Positions 37,484 to 45,708 of a DNA stretch of 64,000 bases are shown here, piece by piece (the stretch's first letter is position 1; every line of letters begins with the position of its first letter). A program made the translations under genes and the position numbers. The stretch comes from Pycnococcus provasolii (lineage: Eukaryota > Chlorophyta > Pseudoscourfieldiophyceae > Pseudoscourfieldiales > Pycnococcaceae). The notes beneath the pieces were generated by a model. The model searched no databases. It was not told where the DNA came from and saw nothing but the letters and a program-made list of their open reading frames with translations. The stretch covers positions 434,001 to 498,000 of the forward strand of contig OW568878.1 of the NCBI GenBank assembly GCA_938743325.2, read 5' to 3'.

Positions 37484-39997
37484 TCACCTTCGACCTACGG
37501 CGTCGTTGACCATAGCACACACTTCGTGGCTAACCTTGTCAGCGGGGCTCACGCACGCGCTCACGCGCATCGTGACCCTGAGCGGTGCTACTGCGCCATA
37601 AGGTTCGCCCTTAATTAACGCGCCTGCCACCGCGCGCCCCACCTCTTTACCCTTTCCGTTCCCTACCGTACTCGCCATGTCCGGACTGGGATTGGGAATT
37701 GTGACGGGGACTCCGTCAAGATTGAGGTCACTTTGAGTTGCCTTGTTACCTGGGTTACGAGCAACTGCCGTGTACCACTCGGCATACTCTTCAGGCGTCG
37801 CAAGCCTCACTTGTCCGCCCAGGTTGCGTTCCTCCCCGTCATCCAACCTTGCTCCAGAGTTATCTTCCTCCGTTGCCAAGGGGAATCGCGAGGGCACGTC
37901 GGCATTAGCATGCGACGCTCCAGCCCTGTGAATGACCACCAAGTCATATTGTTCCACCATTAATGCCCACCTCGTGTGGTGTGCATTTTTCTTCTGAGAG
38001 GAGTCCATCAACCAAACTAAAGGTTGGTGGTCCGTGATCAACTTGATATGCCTTCCCCAGATGTAGGGGTGAAACGTACGTAACGCCCACGTCACAGCGA
38101 GCAGTTCGCCATAATATGACGGATACTTAGCTTCGTGTACGTTTAGGCTACGCGAGATGCACGCGCACAGCCTCTCCTTCCCGTCCGGTCCCACTTGAGC
38201 TAGCACGGCAGCTATGCCGTACGAACTAAAGTCGGTATAGACGTGCGTCTCCAGCTCATCGTCGAAGTGGAACAACCCTACGCCGGGCGTTGCCAACTTC
38301 TCTTTCAACTCGTCCAACTGGGCTTGGTGCTCGTCGGTCCACGCACCCTTCACCCATACTGCACCTTTCTTGAGCAATGGTCTCATTCCTTCAATCATTG
38401 CTGACGCATTAGGGATGAAAGACCGGTAGTAGGAGATTAGGCCGAGCTGTGACCTTAAGTCACTGGCACTCTCTGGCCTCCCCATACCTATAATCGCCTT
38501 GACCTTGGCCTCATCTGGTGTAACGCCGTTCCCACCCACCTTGTGTCCTAGGAACTCCACAGTCGCCAACCCGAACTTACTCTTGTCTGGGTGTAACCTC
38601 AAACCTGTGGCGTTACACATGGCGAACATACGCTCAAGTGCCTTCAAATGGTCACTCCACTCATCGTGGTGTACACACAGGTCATCTATGTAGCAGGTGG
38701 TTTCGTTGTCCAATCCCGCCACCGCCAGTTCTCGGTCCATTACCGTTTGGAACTTGGCAGCCGCGTTGACGTAACCGAACGTCATCCGCTCCCATACATA
38801 GATTTTGCCCTTCCACCAAAACTGGGTAAGGTGTATGCTACCGGGGTCCATGGGAACCTGGTTGAAACCCTTCCGCAGGTCCACCGCGGTGATGTACTTC
38901 GCCGCTGAAAGGCGCGCGATCTGGTCATCGGCACGGTGCATACCCCGCCTGTCCCGTATGGTAATGGCGTTCACACTCCTCGAATCCGCACACACCCTAC
39001 AATCCGTCCACTCTCCGGTCTTCGCATCTTTCTTAGCTGCGACCGTGGTGTTCATTGCGTGGAGCCCGTACTGGTGCTCTCCCAACTTATATTCCCGAAT
39101 GTACCCCGCGTCCAGAAACGCTTGGTACCATTCATCCACCTTCTCTTGTTCCGCCTTGTTCAACCTCCTCTGGCGTTGGCGGGTTTCAACTGACGTGTCC
39201 GTTACATCTATCTTGAACGGTCCGTCAACCCCACTGTACCCTGGAATGTCGTCATTGCTCCACGCAAACGCTCCTTTATTCCTGTTCAACAGTTCCAACA
39301 ATTCCACCTTTTGCTCCTCGGTCAATCGTGACGCTACCATCCATCCGTCTCGCGTCTCCACGCTCTCTTCCAGCCCGACGTCACCGTATGGTGTCATTGC
39401 GTCTATGAGCCGTGCTGGGCGCCTTGGCGCGACTTTTGTCTCGCTCGTCACCGTGCAAACTGCCCACACTTGGCGCTTGACGTGAGCTCCTCCAACTAGC
39501 GTCAGCGCTACCACGGTTGCCAGCCACATCTTGACTTCAAACAACACGAGCCACGCGAGCAGTACGGTTAGCACCGTGCCCGCCATCCACCCTCGCCGTG
39601 CCGGGCGCTTGGTATCCACCATTTTGTTCATCCTCCTGGCTTGGGACTTGTTCCACTTGATGCGCCGCGGTGGATGCGTCCAGCCATTCCTTCTCGCCTC
39701 GTCTTCGAACGTGCTTCCACCTGTACTCTCGGCCCACGTGGTCGCGTCTTCGTTGACGTTACTTGCGGACGTACCCGTGCTGGGTGTGGACATTGCCACC
39801 GCCAGTACCCACAGCACTCCGAGCCACATTATCCATCTCTTCAAACCATAAACCCTTCGTGTTTTTCCCCCTCCCTTACTTCCCTCAGCCGATGGCGAGG
39901 TCTTTACGCTCGCAGCGCATCCACCAGTAGGCGCGCGAGCTCCTCGTTTCCCGAGCCATCCTGTGAGTTGTGTTCCGGCTCGTCGACTGCCGTGCAA
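37484..39997 (-). mobile_element. Reverse transcriptase-RNase H region of the retroelement fossil
   Basis: Two hydrophobic segments come first, then a Ty3/Gypsy-type reverse transcriptase (AVDLRKGFNQVPM, YVNAAAKFQ, YIDDLCVH) and RNase H (TDFSSYGIAAVLAQ, LITDHQPLVWLM). It overlaps the preceding region by about 94 nt. Confidence 0.8.
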
Positions 39998-42414
39998 GTT
40001 GCGTGGCTGCTGATTCGTACCGGCAACGTCGCCACCCTCGTCGTGCCCAAGCCGTCAGGGTTCCAATACATGACCCCTTTCGCAGGTACCACGTACGCAT
40101 TATAGGCGTAGTGGAACAACGTGGGTATGAGGCAATCAAATACCGCATTGTCCTCCGCCACCACCACTGAACATGGCATCCAGGTTTCGTTCTCCGTCCC
40201 GGGCGCCACTGCACACGTCATGCCCGCCTCAAGCGGTACTTCTTCGCCCTTCCCTTCTCCCATCGCTGTGGTGAGGTCGTGGGACAGAGTGGGTACACCC
40301 CGTGGGAGTGCGCCTTCGAGTTTCTTCCACAAACTTGCGGTAATAACCCACACGTTACACCCGGTATCGGACAGCGGACGTCGCGCCCGTACCGCCGCCT
40401 TCCCTAGACGGAACTCAACCGTGCCCTCAGGGAGACGGTGTGGAGGCACCTTAATTTCGCCTTTGACAATTTGGCGCACCAATTCTGCAGCCGCCATTAC
40501 CTTGGCATTCGTCTCCGGCGCCTCCGATGTCTTTGTGGGTAACTCCTTCGTTGCGAGTGCACCCACTGACGCCTCATCCACGCCCACCACCTCGCTGTGG
40601 AGTTGTAAGCTCACCACTGCACGTACGCCATGCGCACGCACCGCTGCCAATTCCTTCACTATTGGTTGGCTCTGCGCTGGCTTCTCTCCTCGCGTGAGGA
40701 ATGATTCAGGTAACGGCTGCGCGTTGACTCGGGAGTCCGCTGCGGCCGCCGTGCTGATCATAGGCTCGTCGTGCCCACCTGACACGCACACGCTAGCCGT
40801 CTTCCTACCTTGCGTGCCACCCTGGTGACCTTGCAAGTCGGCGTCAGCTAACGCCGCGGCAACGGCTGCCGCCACCGCCGCTTCTTCATCCCTTTCAGCC
40901 AATGCGGCTGCCACAGCCGCATCGATACGCTGCTTGCGTCCCTCTTCCGCGGCCGCCGTGGCGGCAATGCCAGGCTTGCTTCCGACCGGGACAACCTTGC
41001 CCTCAGTGTCGAGCATGAGCCCTCCTGACATAGCTTTGTCCTTGGGAGTGTTACACATGTAACATTGAGTCTTTGACGCGAAATTCGCTCGGTTGCCTTT
41101 GGCTCGGCACCCTATGACTCCACATTCCCAATCACCTGGCCTTGGCACTTGACCTGTGGGCTGAGCATCTCCCCCTACGCGCCCCGTGGCTGCGTTTGGG
41201 TTCCACCTCCCACCTCCGACTGGCGCGGCCACCGCAGCCGTGTCAATTTCTGCCACTGCCGCTACCCTGTTCCGCCGCGTAGTCTGTGACATGGCGTGCA
41301 CTTGCTTGTGGACGGAACAATTACCATTGGTGTGCTTGCCCTCTGGATGGAGTTCGCACGTTGCGTTTTCCCACGCCGTGTCGCCAAACTTTGGTTTCAC
41401 GAGCGACTGGAGTTGTTTCACCAATTGGTATGGCGTGATGTTCACCTCCTCGCGACGAGCGCCACCTACGGCAGCTTCACTTCGGTTGAGCCTGTTCCAC
41501 TTGATCTGGGCCTGCTTGGAGATGGCCCTTATTAACCCAATGGCTATGCCCTGTCGCGTTGTGAGCCGGCGCGTACGTGTCGCCATGGCAAACAGCTCAG
41601 GGTGTTCACCTTCCGCCTTAACTCGCCGCGCATTCTCTGTGAGCAAGTCCGTCACCTCCTCTGGTTGGAGTGTTACGTCGGACATGTCTGAATGCGCCTC
41701 GTCGTGTGTCGAGACGGCCTCCATCCCTTCGGAGCTCTTCACCCACTCCCGGAGGTACTGGTGAAGCTCTGAATGCTTAGTGTACGCGTCTACCACGACA
41801 CGCTGGAGTTGCTCCATGTTGTACTCCGGCGCGACGCGTTCGACCTCCTGCTCCATCAACTTGGCCATGTGTTCAGGGCGGTCCTTCTTCCCACTCACCT
41901 TAATCGTGTGAAGTTGGGAACTCTCTAACTTGTTACGCTTAGTAACAAATTCTTTACGTACGGCGCCGTCCCATTTAGTGAACAGCTCCGCCGCCGCTTT
42001 CGCCACTGCCTGTCTCTCGCTTCCCGTCTCGGCATCCTTGCTGGCGGCAAGCGCTTTCTTGAGCCAATCGGCGTCGTGCTGCGTGTCCTGCAGTAGTGTC
42101 CACGCCGGCGTGCCTTGAGCCGTGTTCGCCACCAAGAACGTCAACACCGTTTGGTAATTGGCGTTATGCAACTTCGGTTGATACAACTGTTGGAAGTTGG
42201 CCAACCACCTCGCCGCCTCCTCCGATGTCTCGGATCCCGTGAGCGGACTCAGGTGCGACGACCTGCTACCGCTCGCGTTTGCATCTCCACCGTCGCTCAT
42301 CGCTGTCGGCTCTTCGGTACCCTCGCCGTCTACGCTTGGTGCCTCGTCAGTGACGTCGCGTCCCTCTTGCTCGTTGGAGATCTGTCTTTGACGACGTTGT
42401 GATCTCGTGAGCAT
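39904..42414 (-). mobile_element. Gag-like and protease region of the retroelement fossil
   Basis: This is an open region of about 836 residues: an acidic N-terminus, a helical capsid-type stretch, a zinc-knuckle-like CxxC cluster (CGVIGCRAKG with CYMC), a long alanine-rich linker and an aspartic-protease-like motif (LSDTGCNVWVI) near the end. The family assignment rests on the linked reverse transcriptase. Confidence 0.6.
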
Positions 42415-42604
42415 GCACTGGGATCCTCCGAGTGTGGGCCGTGATCCTCGCCTGGCGCTGACCTACTATGCGTAAGCCGCAGCCTTAGGCCGTGGGGAAC
42501 CTACTTTCTGCCTCCCCAACTGGTGATCTCACACGTGGATCTGAGGATCCCGGGGCCACCTGTCAGTTCCTTTTTGGAAACCAACTCGGCCCGCTCCCTG
42601 TCAG

Positions 42605-42700
42605 GTTTAGGGTTAGGGTTGCGTTCGTAACCCTAACAGAAACCCTAATCAGAGACCCTAACGGTAACCCTAGTAGCAACCCTAGTCAGAAACCCTGGTC
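42605..42700. repeat. Telomere-like motifs in opposite orientations
   Basis: TTTAGGGTTAGGG on the left is followed within a few bases by several AACCCTAA-type units on the right, separated by short spacers. The cluster lies in the region upstream of gag within the retroelement. Confidence 0.75.
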
Positions 42701-43099
42701 AGAACCTTAAAGGTACTCAGTTGTCGGGACCTTGTCCCCCTTGTGTAGGTCTTAGGTGTACCCCCTTCCCTGTAGGTCTTAGGTGTCCCCCCTTCCCTGT
42801 AGGTCTTATGCTCAGGACCAACTGTGGATCCCCTCGTTACAAGCAAACGACAAAGGGTTTTCCACCCTTTTCTCAGTTCGGGTTTTGGAACGAGACAAGT
42901 GTCTTCAAGTTCGGGTTTTGGATTTATTCTAACGAGTTGCCTTCTCGGGTTTTATAGTGGAGGAGGCTTTGATAAAAGCCCCCGAGCCCGTTTTTTAACG
43001 AGGTTGGTTCGCCCACTTCCTCAGGGACCCCAACTAATTTATACACTAATTTATACGCGCGTGCGCGCCAACTGCTGACTGCTGTCGTTGTGGTCGTGT

Positions 43100-43104
43100 G
43101 GGAT

Positions 43105-43136
<32 letters not shown>

Positions 43137-43211
43137 GATCGTTGTCCCTTTGGGATTCCTCTCCTGCTGCTGCTGCTGCTGCTGCTGCGATCGTGGTCCC
43201 TTTGGGATTCC

Positions 43212-43267
<56 letters not shown>

Positions 43268-43290
43268 GATCGTGGTCCCTTTGGGATTCC

Positions 43291-43322
<32 letters not shown>

Positions 43323-43346
43323 GATCGTGGTCCCTTTGGGATCCTC

Positions 43347-43377
<31 letters not shown>

Positions 43378-43499
43378 GATCGTTGTCCCTTTGGGATCCT
43401 CCTCCTGCTGCTGCTGCTGCTGCGATCGTTGTCCCTTTGGGATTCCTCTCCTGCTGCTGCTGCTGCTGCTGCTGCGATCGTGGTCCCTTTGGGATCCTC

Positions 43500-43530
<31 letters not shown>

Positions 43531-43684
43531 GATCGTTGTCCCTTTGGGATTCCTCTCCTGCTGCTGCTGCTGCTGCTGCGATCGTTGTCCCTTTGGGATT
43601 CCTCTCCTGCTGCTGCTGCTGCGGTCGTGGTCCGGTCCCTTTGGGATCCTCCTCCTCTCCTGCTGCTGCTGCGGTCGTTGTCCA
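43100..43684. repeat. CTG/CAG-rich minisatellite
   Basis: About ten to eleven units alternate a (CTG)n run of variable length (about 4 to 18 triplets) with a spacer of about 30 bp that reads CGATCGT(G/T)GTCCC then TTTGGGAT(T)CCTC. The reverse strand reads as a glutamine-rich open frame, which I take to be a by-product. It lies in the upstream region of the retroelement. Confidence 0.9.
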
Positions 43685-44097
43685 CGTTTTTGTGTAAATG
43701 AAATGTAACTAACTCACGTCACACACTACTCACAATCTCCCTCCACACCACCAGTGCCACCACCACCACCCCAGGCGAGCCCACGAGGCTCGACCGGGCG
43801 ACAACGGACAACCCTAGTTGTTTTACCACCCTAACTCCACAAGGCCGGAGCCAAGTTACACTTAAAACTCTCTCTCTCTCTCTCTTCACCGGTCAACAAG
43901 CGTACGCCACTCGTGCGTACACAAAAACGCGTTGACAATGGCAGTAGGGAAACCCATACGACCAAAGCTCACCACACACAACCGTGGGGCCACCTTGCAA
44001 TAGGCAACCTCCACACGGGGCCGCCTTGCAACGGGCAACCTCCACTCGGGGCACCTCACCTGTCCACATCACGTGACCTTGCAAGTCCCCAAGAACA

Positions 44098-44133
44098 GCG
44101 GACAAAAATGACATTAATGTCATTTTTGTCCGC
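44098..44133. repeat. 36-bp perfect palindrome
   Basis: The 18-bp arms meet without a loop. The core is GACATTAATGTC and the outer end is GCGGACAAAAAT. It lies inside the retroelement's upstream region. Confidence 0.95.
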
Positions 44134-44146
44134 ACTTCACGGGGAC

Positions 44147-44178
44147 CAAGAAAATCCACATTAATGTGGATTTTCTTG
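44147..44178. repeat. 32-bp perfect palindrome
   Basis: The 16-bp arms meet without a loop, with core CACATTAATGTG and outer end CAAGAAAATC. It is 13 bp from the palindrome at 44098-44133 and shares its ACATTAATGT centre. A weaker inverted repeat (GATACGT/ACGTATC) follows at 44181-44204. Confidence 0.95.
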
Positions 44179-44349
44179 CTGATACGTCATCCTGATAACG
44201 TATCCCCGAATCATCCACACTCACCCATATTTATCTTGAGGGGGCCCAAACCCTCACCAACTCTAGAAGGTTGGAGGCACTTATTCCACACACACACCAC
44301 TCACCACCGCACCACTGCGCCACCACACCGCCATGCCGCGCGACAGCCA

Positions 44350-45273
44350 CTCCAAGAACGCCTTGAAGAATTCGCCAGTCATGAAGTACCCGTCTGGCCG
44401 CTTCACTCCCGAGCATCCCGCGCGAGCATGCTTAATCCAGTCGTGCGTCCATGTCTTCCCTTCAGTGATGTATGCATCGCCCAAGTCTTCTCCGGCGGCG
44501 GTTGTCACACTCATCGAAGTGATGTTTGTTTCCTTTTTTGATGACTTCGCTGGAGCTCCCGCGCCGACAGGTGCATATCCACGTGCCTTTGCCTTGTTCC
44601 CAGACAGGTCTGTCTCGTCACCATTTGCAACTCTCTCCGGACAGTCTTTGTACTTTTTGCCGTCGCAACACACCGTGTTGAGCGCTTCTATCCAACCAGG
44701 CCATCGTATCTTTATCCCAGGAGCCACTTCTTCCTCGTACCCGTTGAAGAAATCCGTGATCACTTGCTTGCACTCTGCCCTGGTACGGCGATCATCCTTC
44801 TCGTTCTGACTGCGTAACGAAAGGCGGCGATCTCTCTCGAATCTGCGTGCCCAATCATACGAAGGCATGCCACTCTTATTCGACCACGTCACCGGAGGCT
44901 TCTTCCTGCGGCCAATGAACAGCGCGGCGCTCAACAGCCAGTCTCTGTCAACTGGTACGCTTGCTTGGTACCCCTGCATGATGAGCCTATATAGGTCATC
45001 CTCGAACTCTTTGTCCAACACGCGTAGGTGATCTCCTTGTCGATTCCTCTTACTGTAGGCGTTTTGGGCGTCTTCGAGCGTGCCATGCTTACTCGTATGC
45101 CGCGCGAGCACCTGCGGGCGTATCGACGTACCCTCAGTCGCTTCCGTCCAAGTCCCACGTGGGAATGTCTTCCGTTTGCCGCTTTTTTTTCGGATCGCAA
45201 ACGCGCGCGACATGGCTTTGAGAACTTCCGGAGTAGGAGTCTTCTCAGTCTCGCGTACATATTTGCGCACCAT
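44350..45273 (-). pseudogene. Transposase, N-terminal half (pogo/Tigger, CENP-B-like), interrupted
   Basis: This starts at the ATG at 45273 (MVRKYVRETEKTPTPEV) and runs about 308 residues to the retroelement insertion. A helix-turn-helix of the Tc5/CENP-B kind spans about 110-200 (MPSYDWARRFERDRRLSLR). The catalytic core begins with NGDETDLSG, holding the first aspartate of the DDE triad. These elements bind their terminal repeats and move by cut and paste in the nucleus. The gene is split by the inserted retroelement, so it is not functional as it stands. The sequence is otherwise open over this half. Confidence 0.85.
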
Positions 45274-45368
45274 GACACTAAACGCGTGAGATGCACAAAA
45301 AACCCTAGGAAAAAACCTGTTAATGACGCTGCAGCCAAAGAAAATGTGAAGAAACGAACTTTTAACCC

Positions 45369-45396
45369 AACGAACTTTTTGCCCCAAACCCCTTCT
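45369..45396. repeat. Right terminal inverted repeat of the pogo-type transposon
   Basis: This 28-bp repeat is followed by TA (45397-45398). It matches the left repeat without a mismatch. Confidence 0.95.
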
Positions 45397-45398
45397 TA

Positions 45399-45708
45399 GA
45401 GAAGAGAGAAGAAGGACGGGGCAGAGTCACACAGAGATCTACGATAGAGTCACAGAGAAGAGGGGTACCCGTGGCCGTGGCCGTGGCCGTAGGAAGGTGT
45501 GAAGGACCCGGTACCCTAACCCTAACCGCTTAACCCTAACCCTAACCGCTTCTGCCGAATAGGGTTTCCCCTAAAATATAAAAAAGTCCCTCTCCGGGTC
45601 CCCCTCTTCCGAGCTCCTTCCCCTTCCCCCCCCCCCGCGGTCCCGGTCCCGAAGACGCCTCAAAAGCCGATCTCAAAAACTATCACCAAGCAAGGCGGGT
45701 CTCGAATC
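45399..45708 (+). promoter_or_regulatory. Upstream region of the nucleotidyltransferase gene with telo-box repeats
   Basis: This lies between the transposon end and the ATG at 45709. It holds a CCGTGG hexamer array (about 45468-45492), a near-exact direct repeat of about 20 bp built of ACCCTAACCCTAACCGCT (45512-45551), a further AGGGTTT, and a C-tract at about 45627-45636. AAACCCTAA-type telo-boxes are known promoter elements of plant housekeeping genes, so a regulatory role is plausible. Confidence 0.5.

Larger units (their letters stand above)
37456..44345 (-). mobile_element. Ty3/Gypsy-like retroelement fossil inserted in the transposon
   Basis: The bounds are TG at 37456 and CA at 44345, flanked by GCCA at 37452-37455 and 44346-44349, a 4-bp target duplication. 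The genes lie on the minus strand: a gag/protease region (39904-42414) and a reverse transcriptase-RNase H region (37484-39997). The two overlap slightly in different frames, as is common where such families use frameshift read-through. The 1.9 kb upstream of the gag start holds a CTG minisatellite, telomere-like motifs and two palindromes. I did not find a matching pair of long terminal repeats. The set of recognised parts falls short of a complete element, so I call it broken, with about one or two breaks. The exact target duplication and long open regions suggest a young insertion, later than the transposon it entered. Confidence 0.75.
36349..45396 (-). mobile_element. Pogo/Tigger-type DNA transposon carrying a nested retroelement
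   Basis: The ends are perfect 28-bp inverted repeats starting AGAAGGGGTTTGGGGC, each flanked by TA, the target duplication of the Tc1/mariner/pogo superfamily. The transposase gene is on the minus strand. Its N-terminal half (44350-45273) carries a CENP-B/Tc5-like DNA-binding region and the first DDE aspartate. Its C-terminal half (36586-37451) carries the later DDE motifs. A retroelement of about 6.9 kb (37456-44345) with a GCCA duplication sits between the halves. Without it the transposon would be about 2.2 kb, normal for the group. The exact inverted repeats and open halves suggest a recent arrival. This copy cannot make its own intact transposase. Confidence 0.9.

Noticed and set aside
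42605-42700. Possible chromosome end
   Set aside because: The motifs are few, degenerate and in both orientations, and normal genes lie on both sides.
43100-43684. Resemblance to a CRISPR-type repeat-spacer array
   Set aside because: The spacers are all alike, the repeats are triplet runs of varying length, the genome is eukaryotic and no cas gene is near.
42924-43708. Glutamine-rich frame on the minus strand and leucine/cysteine-rich frames on the plus strand over the CTG array
   Set aside because: A triplet array is open in several frames at once; no conserved domain is present and the array lies inside a mobile element.
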